The position numbers and the translations under genes are program-made. DNA of 64,000 bases from the NCBI RefSeq assembly GCF_019455385.1, contig NZ_JACOFR010000012.1, positions 1 through 64,000 on the forward strand, read 5' to 3'. Shown here piece by piece: positions 27,898 to 37,498 of the stretch; positions within the stretch are counted from its first letter, which is position 1; the number at the start of each line of letters is the position of its first letter. The notes below the pieces were generated by a model. It saw only the letters and a program-made list of their open reading frames with translations. It searched no databases and was not told where the DNA came from. The stretch comes from Bradyrhizobium sp. BR 10289. Lineage in GTDB: Bacteria; Pseudomonadota; Alphaproteobacteria; Rhizobiales; Xanthobacteraceae.

Positions 27898-28779
27898 TTA
27901 TGGGGGCATTTTTCGGGCCGAAACGGCTCGGAGGATGCCCCCCAGATCGGCCTTGGCCGGCCGGTCCACCGATAACGCGGCAGCCGCCATCAAGGTTTCA
28001 ATGTCCCGGGCCTGGCCCTGTCCGGCCTCGACGATCAGCGCGCCCCCGGGCGCGAGCCGTTCGGCCGCCTGCGGGATCAGGGCGCGGTAGGCGTCATAGC
28101 CGTCATTACCGCCGTCGAGCGCCAGATGCGGATCGTGCTCGCGCACCTCGATGTCGAGTTTTGGAATTTCCCCCGAAGGGATGTAGGGCGGATTCGACAC
28201 GATGAGATCGAACGGGCCGCCCAGAGCTGTCGCGTAGGAGCAAGCCACGAAGGCGGCGCGGTCGCTGAGACCGAGCGCCGCGGCATTGTCGCGCGCGGTG
28301 TTGAGCGCCGTCAGGCTGACATCGGTGCCGACGCCGAACGCACCGGGAATCTCGTGCAGCAGCGCGAGCAGGATGGCGCCAGATCCGGTGCCGAGATCCG
28401 CGATAACGGGCGGATGTGTCAGTTGTTGCTCGCGAAACAGCTCGAGCGCGCGTTCGACCACGGTTTCGGTATCGGGACGCGGGACCAGCGTTGCTTCCGA
28501 CAGACGAAACGGCAGGCCCCAGAACTCGCGCGCGCCGAGAATGCGCGCGACAGGCTCGCCGGCGATCCGGCGCTGGGCATGCTGCGCGAGCCGAGATGCT
28601 TCGGCCTCGGTCAGGGGACGGGCCGCTTGCGTGATCAACCCGGTGAGATCGAGATCGAGCGCCGCGCCGATCAGGATGCGGGCGTCGAGATCGGCCTCAT
28701 CGAGCTGCGCCGCTTTCAGCCGTGCGGCCAGGGTGCGCCGGGCGCTCTCGATCGACTGTCCGGTGAAGGGATTGCTCAC
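27898..28779 (-). CDS. prmC: Peptide chain release factor N5-glutamine methyltransferase
   Basis: A 293-residue methyltransferase that methylates the Gln of the GGQ motif in release factors RF1 and RF2, raising termination efficiency. An N-terminal helical domain precedes the SAM domain with VIADLGTGSGAILLAL (motif I, about residue 118) and the signature NPPY at VSNPPYIPSGE. It starts 3 bp after the stop of prfA, its substrate gene, so they are translationally coupled. Confidence 0.95.
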   Translation of the reverse strand: MSNPFTGQSIESARRTLAARLKAAQLDEADLDARILIGAALDLDLTGLITQAARPLTEAEASRLAQHAQRRIAGEPVARILGAREFWGLPFRLSEATLVPRPDTETVVERALELFREQQLTHPPVIADLGTGSGAILLALLHEIPGAFGVGTDVSLTALNTARDNAAALGLSDRAAFVACSYATALGGPFDLIVSNPPYIPSGEIPKLDIEVREHDPHLALDGGNDGYDAYRALIPQAAERLAPGGALIVEAGQGQARDIETLMAAAALSVDRPAKADLGGILRAVSARKMPP

Positions 28780-28782
28780 GCG

Positions 28783-29868
28783 TCACGCCGCCGCGCCTTG
28801 CGCGGCGAGCTGCGCGGCCTGATGCTCGGTAGTCAGCGCGTCGATCAATTCGCCGAGCGCTTCGCCGGCGATCACCTGCGGCAGCTTGTAAAGCGTCAAG
28901 TTGATGCGGTGGTCGGTGACGCGGCCTTGCGGGAAGTTATAGGTGCGGATGCGCTCCGAGCGGTCTCCGGAGCCGACCTTCTCCTTGCGCTCGGCCGAGC
29001 GCGCGGCATCGACGCGCTGGCGCTCGGCATCGTAGATGCGCGAGCGCAGGATGTTCATCGCGGAGGCGCGATTCTTGTGCTGCGAACGGCTGTCCTGCAT
29101 CATCACCACGATGCCGGTCGGGATGTGGGTGATGCGGATCGCCGATTCGGTCTTGTTGACGTGCTGGCCGCCTGCCCCCTGCGCGCGCATGGTCTCGATG
29201 CGCAGATCCTCGTTCTTGATGTCGACGTCGACGTCCTCGACCTCGGGCAGTACCGCGACCGTCGCCGCGGATGTATGGATGCGCCCCTGCGTCTCGGTGT
29301 CGGGGACGCGCTGCACACGGTGCACGCCGGATTCGAACTTCAGCTTCGAGAAGGCGCCGCGGCCCTGCACCTCCGCGATGATTTCCTTGTAGCCGCCGAC
29401 GGTGCCTTCGCTGGCCGAGATCACCTCGACCTTCCAGCCCTGCAGGGCGGCGAAGCGCTCGTACATCCGGAACAGGTCGCCGGCGAACAGCGAAGCCTCG
29501 TCGCCGCCGGTGCCGGCGCGGATTTCCAGGACCACGTTGCGGTCGTCCATGGCGTCCTTGGGCAGCAGGGCGACGCGGATTTTCTGGACCAGTTCTTCGA
29601 TTCTGGGCGTCAGCTCGTCGCGCTCGGCCTCCGCCATGCTGCGCATCTCGGCGTCCGTCGCGGGATCGGCGATCAGTGCCTCGGTGTCGGCAAGCTCTTT
29701 GACTGCAGAACGATAAGCTTTCACCGCCTCGATCAGCGGCGTGATCTCGGCGAGCTCGCGCGTGATCTGCACATAGCGCTCGGAGGCGAGCTGCCCCAGC
29801 GATTCGGCCTCGAGAGAGGCGTGATGTGCAAGCAGCACGTCCAGTTTGGCTTCGGGGAGTGACGACAT
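28783..29868 (-). CDS. prfA: Peptide chain release factor 1
   Basis: A 361-residue class I release factor that recognises UAA and UAG. Visible are the GGQ loop (RAQGAGGQHVNKTESA) that triggers peptidyl-tRNA hydrolysis, the stop-codon-reading PxT motif (RVPDTETQGRIHTS) and a C-terminal RTYNFPQGRVTDHRI. The length is normal. It is preceded by ptsP (57 bp) and followed immediately by prmC. Confidence 0.96.
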   Translation of the reverse strand: MSSLPEAKLDVLLAHHASLEAESLGQLASERYVQITRELAEITPLIEAVKAYRSAVKELADTEALIADPATDAEMRSMAEAERDELTPRIEELVQKIRVALLPKDAMDDRNVVLEIRAGTGGDEASLFAGDLFRMYERFAALQGWKVEVISASEGTVGGYKEIIAEVQGRGAFSKLKFESGVHRVQRVPDTETQGRIHTSAATVAVLPEVEDVDVDIKNEDLRIETMRAQGAGGQHVNKTESAIRITHIPTGIVVMMQDSRSQHKNRASAMNILRSRIYDAERQRVDAARSAERKEKVGSGDRSERIRTYNFPQGRVTDHRINLTLYKLPQVIAGEALGELIDALTTEHQAAQLAAQGAAA

Positions 29869-29925
29869 CGGGTAAGTCTCAAATGACGGAAAAAGACGAG
29901 GCGGCGGACAGCGGCAGCAGGCCCG

Positions 29926-32193
29926 CTACAAGGCCAGGCCTTCGGCCTCGGCAAATTCCGTCAGCTTCTGCCGGATCGAGACGCTGCCGCTTGGCGCATC
30001 CAGCAGCGGGTTGAGCATCGCCTCGGCCTTCTTGGCGTCGAGATCGATCACCATGGCCTTGACCGGGCCGAGCGCGGTCGCCGACAGCGACAGCGAGCGA
30101 TAGCCCATTGCGATCAGCGCCAGTGCGCCGATCGGCTTGGAGGCCATCTCGCCGCACAGCGACAGCGACTTGTTCGCGGCTTGTGCCTTGCGCGCGATGT
30201 CGCGCAGCGCGCGCAGGATCGGCGCCGACATGGTGTCGAAGCGCTCGGAGACTTTTGCATTGCCGCGGTCGACCGCGAACAGGAACTGGAACAGATCGTT
30301 GGAGCCGACCGAGATGAAGTCGACCTTCTTCAGGAGCTCGTCGAGCTGGTAGAGCAGGGCGGGCACCTCGACCATGGTGCCGATGTCGATGCGCTCCGGC
30401 AGCGTGTGGCCGTGCTGGCGCAGATAAGTCAGCTCGCGCTCGACCAGCGCCTTCGCGGCATCGAACTCGGCGACCTCCGAGATCATCGGAAACATGATGC
30501 GAAGTGCGCGGCCGCCGCCGGCGCGCAGCAGTGCGCGGATCTGGCCGCGGAGCAGGCCGGGACGATCGAGTCCAAGCCGGATCGCGCGCCAGCCCAGCGC
30601 CGGATTCTCCTCGATGACCGCTTCCATATAGGGCAGCGCCTTGTCGCCGCCGATGTCGAGGGTGCGGAAGGTGACGGGCTTGGAGCCGGCCGCATCCAGC
30701 ACGGTGCGGTAGAGCGCAAGCTGGTCGCTGGTACGCGGCAGGCTCTGCCCGACCATGAACTGCAGCTCGGTGCGGAACAGGCCGATGCCGGCGCTGCCGG
30801 TGTCCTCGATATGCGGCAGGTCGATGGCGAGACCTGCATTGATCATCAGCTCGACCTTCTGGCCGTCCTTGGTGACGCAGGGCCGGTCGCGCAGCGCCAG
30901 ATACTGCGCCTGGCGGCGGGCGCGGAAGCGCACGCGCTCGGCGAAGGCCGCCTCGATCTCCTGCGATGGGCGGACATAGATCGAGCCCGACGTGCCGTCG
31001 ACGATGATGGCATCGCCGGGATCGGCGATGCCGGGCGCATTCGGGACCTCGCCGACCGCGGGAATGCCGAGCGCGCGCGCCACGATCGAGACGTGGGAAT
31101 TGGCGGTGCCCTCCTCCAGCACGATGCCGCGCAGGCGCTTGCGGTCGTAGTCGAGCAGCGCCGCCGGGCCCATCGCGCGGGCGATGACGATGGCGTTGTC
31201 GGGCAGCTGCTCGCGCGAGGGCGCGTGGTCCTGGCCGACCAGCTGCCGCATCAGGCGGTAGCCGAGGTCTTCGAGGTCATGAAGCCGGTCGCGCAGATAA
31301 GGATCGGTGGAGCGCAGCATGCGCGCGCGGGTGTCGGACTGCACGCGTTCGACCGCGGCTTCCGCGGTGAGGCCGGTGGCGACCGCCTCGTGCAGCTTGT
31401 GCGACCAGCCCTGGTCGTTGGCGAACATGCGGTAGGCTTCCAGCACCTCGCGGTGCTCGCCGCCCTCGGCGACGTCGCCGCGCTCCAGCATGCGGTCGAG
31501 ATCGGCGCGCAGCTTGGCCAGCGCGGTGTCGAGCCGCTTGATTTCCTTCGGCAGGTCCTCGGCGATGTAGTCCTTGATGACGACGCGCGGCTCGTGCAGC
31601 ACGACATGGCCGAGCGCGATGCCTTCCGACAGGATCGCGCCGACCTTCTGCATCGAGTGGCGCGCGGCCGGCTCGAGGCCCGGCTGGGCCAGCGCCGACA
31701 ATTCGCCGGAGGCGATCAGCTCCGCCAACACCATCGCGGTGGTCTGGAGTGCCTCGAGCTCTTCCTCGACATAGGTGCGCTTGGCCCGGTTCTGCACCAC
31801 CAGCACGCCGAGCGTGTTGCCGGCGCGCAGGATCGGCACGCCAAGGAAGGAGTGGTAAATCTCTTCGCCGGTCTCGGGACGGAACGAGAAGGCCGGATGG
31901 CTCTGCGCGTCGTTCAAATTGAGCGGCGTCGCTTCGCTGGCGACGAGGCCGACCAGGCCCTCATGGGCGCTGAGCACGGTATGGTGCACGGCCTCGCGGT
32001 TGAGGCCTTCGGTGGCGTAGAGCTCGAGGGTGTTGTCGATGCGCAGCACATAGACCGAGCACACCTCGGCCACCATGTTGGCGGCGATCAGCACCACGAT
32101 CTTGTCCAGCCGCTCCTGGGCCGAGACCTGCTCCGCCATGGTTTCGCGGAGCCGTCTCAACAAGACGCGGGGACCTCCCGACGCGCTCCGCAT
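29926..32193 (-). CDS. ptsP: Phosphoenolpyruvate-protein phosphotransferase PtsP (EI-Ntr)
   Basis: A 755-residue enzyme I of the nitrogen PTS, which passes phosphate from PEP to NPr. It has an N-terminal GAF domain (about residues 20-165, EVCSVYVLRIDN), the PEP-utilising N-terminal and swivelling domains with the phosphorylated His in EEGTANSHVSIVARALGIPA, and the TIM-barrel PEP-binding domain (IGLFRTELQFMVG, then a C-terminal LCGEMASKPIGALAL). The GAF domain distinguishes it from sugar EI. In rhizobia it links nitrogen status to transport and polymer metabolism. It lies between lysC and prfA, a standard order in this group. Confidence 0.95.
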   Translation of the reverse strand: MRSASGGPRVLLRRLRETMAEQVSAQERLDKIVVLIAANMVAEVCSVYVLRIDNTLELYATEGLNREAVHHTVLSAHEGLVGLVASEATPLNLNDAQSHPAFSFRPETGEEIYHSFLGVPILRAGNTLGVLVVQNRAKRTYVEEELEALQTTAMVLAELIASGELSALAQPGLEPAARHSMQKVGAILSEGIALGHVVLHEPRVVIKDYIAEDLPKEIKRLDTALAKLRADLDRMLERGDVAEGGEHREVLEAYRMFANDQGWSHKLHEAVATGLTAEAAVERVQSDTRARMLRSTDPYLRDRLHDLEDLGYRLMRQLVGQDHAPSREQLPDNAIVIARAMGPAALLDYDRKRLRGIVLEEGTANSHVSIVARALGIPAVGEVPNAPGIADPGDAIIVDGTSGSIYVRPSQEIEAAFAERVRFRARRQAQYLALRDRPCVTKDGQKVELMINAGLAIDLPHIEDTGSAGIGLFRTELQFMVGQSLPRTSDQLALYRTVLDAAGSKPVTFRTLDIGGDKALPYMEAVIEENPALGWRAIRLGLDRPGLLRGQIRALLRAGGGRALRIMFPMISEVAEFDAAKALVERELTYLRQHGHTLPERIDIGTMVEVPALLYQLDELLKKVDFISVGSNDLFQFLFAVDRGNAKVSERFDTMSAPILRALRDIARKAQAANKSLSLCGEMASKPIGALALIAMGYRSLSLSATALGPVKAMVIDLDAKKAEAMLNPLLDAPSGSVSIRQKLTEFAEAEGLAL

Positions 32194-32383
32194 GAACCGT
32201 CAATCTCCTCCGTCTGCCGGGCCCGGCGGTATCGGCCGGCGGCTGGCCTAAAATTCCAGAAAAACAACCAAATTGTTTGTCCGGCGCAGGTACAAACTCT
32301 CGCTTGCACCGAATCAGCGCCGCCTGAACTGGGACACAGTCAGCGGCAGCCCACCCTCTTCGCCGTATAGCGAACTGGGGCTT

Positions 32384-32438
32384 GTTTTGCCAAGCAAAAC
32401 GCCTGCCAAACGCGAAGGTGTGTACACCTTCGCGTTTG
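32384..32438 (-). terminator. Tandem hairpins downstream of lysC
   Basis: Two perfect stems follow the lysC stop on its strand: a 15-bp stem (32407-32421 / 32424-32438, CAAACGCGAAGGTGT with its complement, two-base loop) and a 7-bp stem (GTTTTGC 32384-32390 / GCAAAAC 32394-32400). No long T-run, but stem strength and position support termination of lysC, separating it from ptsP. Confidence 0.65.
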
Positions 32439-32463
32439 CTGCGACCGCTAAGAGAAAATTAGT

Positions 32464-33720
32464 CTAACCTTGGTCGAGGCCGTAGAGCGTATGCAGGGTG
32501 CGCACCGCGAGCTCGGTATAGGCAGTGTCGATCAAAACCGAGAATTTGATCTCGGAGGTTGTAATGGCCCGGATGTTGATATTCCGTCCGGCGAGGGCCG
32601 AGAACGCCTGGGCGGCGACGCCAGCATGGCTGCGCATGCCGCTGCCGATCACCGAGATCTTGGCGACGTCGGTCGCGGTATCCAGCCGTGCATAACCGAT
32701 CGTGGCCTTGGCGGCGGTGATCGTCTCCTTGGCGCGGGTGTAATCGGCGGCCGGCACCGTGAAGGTGAGGTCGGTGGTCTTGCCGTCCTCGGACACGTTC
32801 TGGACGATCATGTCGACGTTGATGTTGGCATCGGCCAGCGGGCCGAAGATCGAGGCCGCGACGCCAGGCTTGTCCTCGATCTGGCGCACCGAGATCTGGG
32901 CCTCGTCCTTCGAAAAGGCGATACCGGTGACAACGTGGTTTTCCATGATCTCCTCCTCGCCGCAGATCAGCGTGCCGGGCGGCTGGTTGGCATGCGGGTC
33001 GATATCCTCGGGCTTGTCGAAGCTCGAACGGACGAAGATCGGCATGTTGTGGACCATGCCGAGTTCCACCGAGCGCACCTGGAGCACTTTGGCGCCCTGG
33101 GACGCCAGTTCCAGCATGTCCTCGAATGCGATCTTATCGAGCCGCTTAGCCTTCGGCACAATTCGCGGATCGGTGGTGTAGACGCCGTCGACGTCGGTGT
33201 AGATGTCGCAGCGGTCGGCCTTGACGGCGGCGGCAACTGCCACGGCCGACGTGTCGGAGCCGCCGCGGCCGAGCGTGGTAATGCGGCCCGTCCTGGGATC
33301 GATGCCCTGGAAGCCGGCGATGACCGCGACCTCTTTTCGCTCCTTGAAGCGCTTGATGATCTCGCTGCCGTCGATGTCCTCGATCCTGGCCGAGGCATGG
33401 GCGTCGCTGGTCTTGATCGGGATCTGCCAGCCCTGCCAGGAGCGGGCCTGGATGCCCATGCTCTGAAGCACGATCGCCAGCAGGCCCGACGTCACCTGCT
33501 CGCCGGAGGCGACGACGGCGTCGTATTCGCGTGCGTCGTGCATCGGCGAGGCCTCGGTGCACCAGGCCACCAGCTCGTTGGTCTTGCCGGACATCGCCGA
33601 GACGACCACGGCCACTTCATGGCCGGCGTCGACCTCACGCTTCACATGGCGTGCGACGTTGCGGATACGTTCGATGTTGGCGACGGACGTGCCGCCGAAT
33701 TTCATCACGAGGCGGCTCAT
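32464..33720 (-). CDS. lysC: Aspartate kinase
   Basis: A 418-residue aspartokinase, the entry step to lysine, threonine and methionine. It has the N-terminal kinase signature VMKFGGTSVAN (residues 4-14), the GRGGSDTSAVAVA loop, and two C-terminal ACT domains (VTGIAFSKDEAQISVRQIEDKPG; KISVIGSGMRSHAGVAAQAFSAL) for feedback by lysine and threonine. The length fits the single-function alpha/beta-type enzyme. An internal start for a beta subunit may exist but is not evident. Its product pathway also feeds the metY/metA pair of this window. Confidence 0.95.
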   Translation of the reverse strand: MSRLVMKFGGTSVANIERIRNVARHVKREVDAGHEVAVVVSAMSGKTNELVAWCTEASPMHDAREYDAVVASGEQVTSGLLAIVLQSMGIQARSWQGWQIPIKTSDAHASARIEDIDGSEIIKRFKERKEVAVIAGFQGIDPRTGRITTLGRGGSDTSAVAVAAAVKADRCDIYTDVDGVYTTDPRIVPKAKRLDKIAFEDMLELASQGAKVLQVRSVELGMVHNMPIFVRSSFDKPEDIDPHANQPPGTLICGEEEIMENHVVTGIAFSKDEAQISVRQIEDKPGVAASIFGPLADANINVDMIVQNVSEDGKTTDLTFTVPAADYTRAKETITAAKATIGYARLDTATDVAKISVIGSGMRSHAGVAAQAFSALAGRNINIRAITTSEIKFSVLIDTAYTELAVRTLHTLYGLDQG

Positions 33721-33883
33721 GACGACGCGTGCATTCCCTCTTGAGGATCAGTATGGTGACCCGCGCCGGACGGATGCCCCGGGGGATACCGACCGCGCGT
33801 ATACAGAGGGGCGGCGCCCGGGGCAAGCGGGTTCCTCATGAGGCTGTTGGGGGCCCATTCCGGGCAATGGGTTATCAGAGGTT

Positions 33884-34351
33884 ATGGCGCGCTATATTGA
33901 CGAAATCCTGCAGCCCGGCGAGCGGGTGCTGTATTCGACCAATGCGCACTGGATCTTCTATTTTCCGGCGATTTTGGCCTGGATCGTGGCCTTGGCCCTG
34001 TTCGTCCTGTCCCGGCAGAGCGATATCTACAGCGTGATGATCATCTGCCTGTTCGGCTCCGGCCTGGTGGCGCTGGCCGCCCTGTACTGGACCGTGAGGG
34101 GCTGGTTCCATCGCCTCACCACCGAGACCGACGTCACCAACCTCAGGGTTGTGCACAAGATCGGCTTCATCAAGCGCCGCACCTTTGAAATGGCGCTGGA
34201 CAAGGTCGAGAGTGTCGATGTCAACCAGACCATCCTTGGACGTATTCTCAACTACGGCGACGTGACCATCAACGGCGTCGGCGAAGGACGCGAGACCATC
34301 CGCACCATCGCCTCACCGCTCGCCTTCCGTAGCTCGATCACCACGCGGTAG
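33884..34351 (+). CDS. PH domain-containing membrane protein
   Basis: A 155-residue protein: an N-terminal LQPGERVLYSTNAHWIFY typical of bacterial PH proteins, two membrane helices (about residues 27-46 and 53-72), then a bacterial PH domain (bPH_2) with TDVTNLRVVHKIGFIKRRTFEMALDKVESVDVNQTILGRILNYG. The family is common and of unknown function. It is divergent from lysC and 13 bp upstream of ubiG. Confidence 0.88.
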   Translation: MARYIDEILQPGERVLYSTNAHWIFYFPAILAWIVALALFVLSRQSDIYSVMIICLFGSGLVALAALYWTVRGWFHRLTTETDVTNLRVVHKIGFIKRRTFEMALDKVESVDVNQTILGRILNYGDVTINGVGEGRETIRTIASPLAFRSSITTR

Positions 34352-34364
34352 GACCGCGGCTAAC

Positions 34365-35138
34365 ATGAGCATGCAGCAAAATACTTCCCCCTCCGCGACA
34401 GCCCAGCCGGGCTCGACCGTCGATGCCGCCGAGATCGAAAAGTTCTCAAAACTCTCGGCGGAGTGGTGGGACCCCAAGGGCAAGATGGCGCCGCTGCATC
34501 GGATCAACCCGCTGCGGCTCGGCTATATCCGCGACGCCGCCTGCCGCAAGTTCGAGCGCAATGTGCGCAGCCTCAACTGTCTCGGCGGCTTGCGTGTGCT
34601 CGACATCGGCTGCGGCGCCGGCCTGCTTTGCGAGCCGCTCGCGCGCCTCGGCGCGCAGGTGATCGGCGTCGATCCCTCCCAGAGCAACATCGCCGCGGCA
34701 AGACTCCATGCCGTGAAGAGCCATCTTGCAATCGACTACCGCTGCACCACCGTCGAAGAGATCGACCCGCGCGAGCGCTTCGACATCGTGCTGGCAATGG
34801 AGGTGGTCGAGCACGTCGTCGACGTCGGGGTTTTCCTGAAGCGCTGCGCATCGATGCTGAAGCCGAACGGCCTGATGGTCGTGTCCACGCTTAACCGCAA
34901 CTGGAAGAGCTTCGCACTCGCCATCGTCGGCGCCGAATACGTCCTGCGCTGGCTGCCGCGCGGCACCCATGAGTGGAACAAGTTCGTCACCCCCGACGAG
35001 CTCACGAAGTATCTTTTGGACAACCGCCTCGTCATCACCGAGCAAACCGGCGTCGTCTACTCACCCTTCGCCGACAAATGGAGCCTCTCGTCCGACATGG
35101 ACGTGAACTACATGGTGGTGGCGGAGGGGATGGTGTGA
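34365..35138 (+). CDS. ubiG: Ubiquinone biosynthesis O-methyltransferase UbiG
   Basis: A 257-residue SAM methyltransferase performing both O-methylations of ubiquinone synthesis. Family marks are WWDPKGKMAPLHRINPLRLGYI (residues about 33-53), motif I LDIGCGAGLLCEPLARLG, ASMLKPNGLMVVSTLNRNWKS and the C-terminal GVVYSPFADKW. Normal length. It follows the PH-domain gene closely and is probably transcribed with it. Confidence 0.95.
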   Translation: MSMQQNTSPSATAQPGSTVDAAEIEKFSKLSAEWWDPKGKMAPLHRINPLRLGYIRDAACRKFERNVRSLNCLGGLRVLDIGCGAGLLCEPLARLGAQVIGVDPSQSNIAAARLHAVKSHLAIDYRCTTVEEIDPRERFDIVLAMEVVEHVVDVGVFLKRCASMLKPNGLMVVSTLNRNWKSFALAIVGAEYVLRWLPRGTHEWNKFVTPDELTKYLLDNRLVITEQTGVVYSPFADKWSLSSDMDVNYMVVAEGMV

Positions 35139-35244
35139 GGGCGGAAGCAGGCGTGAGCATCGCTCCTATGACGTAGGCGTGATTGACCTGCTTGGGCGCC
35201 AGCGGCAGGTTGGCCTTCCTCCTCCTGCTCTAGCATCTGTTCCC

Positions 35245-36144
35245 ATGCTCACCATCACCAGCCTCTGGATTCCCTTCACCATCATCGCTGCGCTCGGGCA
35301 GGTCGCGCGCAACGCGATGCAGCGGTCGTTGACGAAGCCGCTGGGGACGTGGGGGGCGACCAATATCCGCTTCCTGTTCGGCTTCCCGTTCTCGGTGCTG
35401 TTCTTGGGGCTGGTGCTGGTTGCGACCGTCGATCATATCGGCATGCCGCCATCGGTGTTCTGGCCGTGGCTGCTGCTCGGGGCGCTCAGCCAGATCGTCG
35501 CCACCGGCCTGATGCTGCTTGCGATGAACGACCGCTCCTTCGTGGTGACGACGGCGTACCTCAAGACCGAAGCGATCCAGACCGCGATCTTCGGCTTCGT
35601 CTTCCTTGGCGATCACCTCACCTGGTTGAAGGTGCTGGCGATCTTGATTGCGACCGTCGGCGTCGTCATCACGGCGCTCCGTCCGGGCGGCGAGAAGAGC
35701 TTTGCCGAGCTGAAGCCGACCATCACCGGCCTCGTCGCGGCCGCGGCGTTTGCGCTGTCCGCGGTCGGTTTTCGCGGCGCCATCATCAACGTGCCGGGCG
35801 TCTCCTTCGTGACCTCGGCCTCGTTCACGCTCGTGCTCGGCCTGTTCGTGCAGACGCTGATCCTGACGGTCTATCTGCTCTGGCGCGCACCAAAAGTGCT
35901 TCAGGCGATCCTGGGATTGTGGAAGCCGTCGCTGCTCGCCGGCTTCATGGGCGCCTTTGCCTCGCAGTTCTGGTTTCTGGCGTTCGCGCTGACGGCGGCC
36001 GCCAATGTCCGCACGCTCGCGCTGATCGAGGTGCTGTTCGCGCAGGGCGTGGCATATTACTCGTTCAAGCAGCCGATAGCGCCGCGCGAGATTTTTGGCA
36101 TCGCGCTGATCGTGGTGGGCGTGGCGCTGCTGGTGGGGATCTAG
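35245..36144 (+). CDS. DMT/EamA family transporter
   Basis: A 299-residue membrane protein with ten predicted helices in two EamA-type halves (WIPFTIIAALGQVARNAMQRSLTKPLGTW at the start; LLAGFMGAFASQFWFLAFALT later). The start is ATG 35245; 22 residues further upstream are open but not hydrophobic and not family-like. The second drug/metabolite exporter of the window. The substrate is unknown. It overlaps the end of the convergent DUF1178 gene by 4 bp. Confidence 0.85.
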   Translation: MLTITSLWIPFTIIAALGQVARNAMQRSLTKPLGTWGATNIRFLFGFPFSVLFLGLVLVATVDHIGMPPSVFWPWLLLGALSQIVATGLMLLAMNDRSFVVTTAYLKTEAIQTAIFGFVFLGDHLTWLKVLAILIATVGVVITALRPGGEKSFAELKPTITGLVAAAAFALSAVGFRGAIINVPGVSFVTSASFTLVLGLFVQTLILTVYLLWRAPKVLQAILGLWKPSLLAGFMGAFASQFWFLAFALTAAANVRTLALIEVLFAQGVAYYSFKQPIAPREIFGIALIVVGVALLVGI

Positions 36145-36623
36145 TTCCTGTCTTCCGGCAAGGTCGGCAGCGGCGAGACCTCGATGCCCTCGTCGATCAG
36201 CGACTTCGCCTCTTCAGGCGAGGCCTCGCCGTAGATCGGGCGATGCTCCTTGTCGCCATAATGCATCGCGCGCGCTTCGTTCGCAAACTTCTCGCCGACA
36301 TTGTCGGCGTTCTTGACGATGTGGTCGCGCAGCTCTTTCAGCTTGGCGCGCAGCTCGCGCTCCTGCGCCAGCATCAGCGATGTGGAGCCGGACGGTGCAG
36401 CCTCGGGCGCGGCGGTCGCGCTCGGCTCCGGCGGCGCCGTCGCGCGGCCGCGGCCCTTCTTGCCGACGATGCGCGGGGCCATGATCGCCTTCTCGACCTT
36501 CGCCGAGCCGCAGATCGGGCAGGTCACCAGCTTGCGCTTGACCTGTGAATCGTAGGCGGACGAGCTCTGGAACCAGGTTTCGAATTCGTGGTTCCGTTCG
36601 CAGTGAAGCGCGTAGCGGATCAT
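36141..36623 (-). CDS. DUF1178 family protein
   Basis: A 160-residue protein with the DUF1178 pattern: MIRYALHCERNHEFETWFQSS, a two-cysteine knuckle TCPICGSAKVEKAIMAPRI (residues about 34-52), a Pro/Ala-rich linker, and a C-terminal helical part with AMHYGDKEHRPIYGEAS. It is probably a small zinc-binding protein; the function is unknown. It starts inside the stop of the upstream nitrilase gene (ATGA overlap), so it is translationally coupled to it. Confidence 0.9.
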   Translation of the reverse strand: MIRYALHCERNHEFETWFQSSSAYDSQVKRKLVTCPICGSAKVEKAIMAPRIVGKKGRGRATAPPEPSATAAPEAAPSGSTSLMLAQERELRAKLKELRDHIVKNADNVGEKFANEARAMHYGDKEHRPIYGEASPEEAKSLIDEGIEVSPLPTLPEDRN

Positions 36624-37498
36624 GCCGATCCCCGCACGAGGTGCAGATGGTCCGGCCCGGCCTTGGGGTCGGCGACGCCGAAGCGCCGGCCGTGCTGGAG
36701 CGATGGAATCGCGCGCCGCGCGGTCTCGACCTTGGCCGGGTCTATCCGGGCCATGATGATGCCGGGCTCGACATCGCCCTCGGCGAGGATCTCGCCCCAG
36801 GGGTCGATGATCAGCGAGTGACCATAGGTCTCGCGCTTGTTCTCGTGGGTGCCTGCCTGAGCGGCGGCGAAGATGAAGCAGCCGGTCTCGATCGCGCGGG
36901 ACCGCAGCAGGATGTGCCAGTGCGCTTCACCGGTCTTGCGGGTGAAGGCCGACGGCACCGTGATGAAAGACGCGCCGCTCTCGGCCAGTGCGCGATACAG
37001 CGCGGGGAAGCGCACGTCGTAGCAGATCGTCAAGCCGACGCGGCCCCAGGGCAGGTCGGAGATCACGGCGGTCTCGCCGGGCTGGTAATTGGCGGATTCG
37101 CGGTAGCTCTCGCCGTCCGGCAGCTCGATGTCGAACATGTGGATCTTGTCGTAGCTCGCGAGCACATTGCCCTCGGGCCCGATCAGGAAGGAGCGGTTGA
37201 CCGCCTTCTCCGGCGAGAAGCGCAGCGCCAGCGAGCCGACATGGATGTGGATCTTCAGCTCCGCCGCGAGCGCGCGATAGGCCTTCAGCGAGGCGTCGTC
37301 CTCTTCGCTCTGGAGGTGCTCGAACAGCGCCTTGCGGTTCAGCTGCATCATGTTGCTGACTTCGGGCGTCTGCACGTAGTCGGCGCCATTGGCAGCCGCT
37401 TGCCGGATCAGTTTTGTGGCCTGCGCGAGGCTCGGCTCCGGCAGCAGGCCGGTGCGCATCTGAATCATCGCAGCGGTGAAGGTCCGGTTCTCGCTCAT
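36620..37498 (-). CDS. Carbon-nitrogen hydrolase (nitrilase superfamily, Nit-like)
   Basis: A 292-residue nitrilase-fold amidohydrolase. The Glu-Lys-Cys triad is seen in TPEVSNMM (Glu about 43), YDKIHMFDIELP (Lys about 117) and TICYDVRFPALYRAL (Cys about 158). The YDKIHMFD and CYDVRFP sequences match the Nit1/Nit2 branch, whose characterised members hydrolyse deaminated glutathione or omega-amides. Its position directly after grxC, with an ATGA overlap at 37495-37498, fits a glutathione-related housekeeping role, which is my inference. Confidence 0.9.
   Translation of the reverse strand: MSENRTFTAAMIQMRTGLLPEPSLAQATKLIRQAAANGADYVQTPEVSNMMQLNRKALFEHLQSEEDDASLKAYRALAAELKIHIHVGSLALRFSPEKAVNRSFLIGPEGNVLASYDKIHMFDIELPDGESYRESANYQPGETAVISDLPWGRVGLTICYDVRFPALYRALAESGASFITVPSAFTRKTGEAHWHILLRSRAIETGCFIFAAAQAGTHENKRETYGHSLIIDPWGEILAEGDVEPGIIMARIDPAKVETARRAIPSLQHGRRFGVADPKAGPDHLHLVRGSA

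Noticed and set aside
30181..32370. A 729-residue open frame on the plus strand opposite ptsP
   Set aside because: Same antisense artefact: Asp/Gln/Ala/Arg-rich with no recognisable motif, while ptsP is full length on the other strand.
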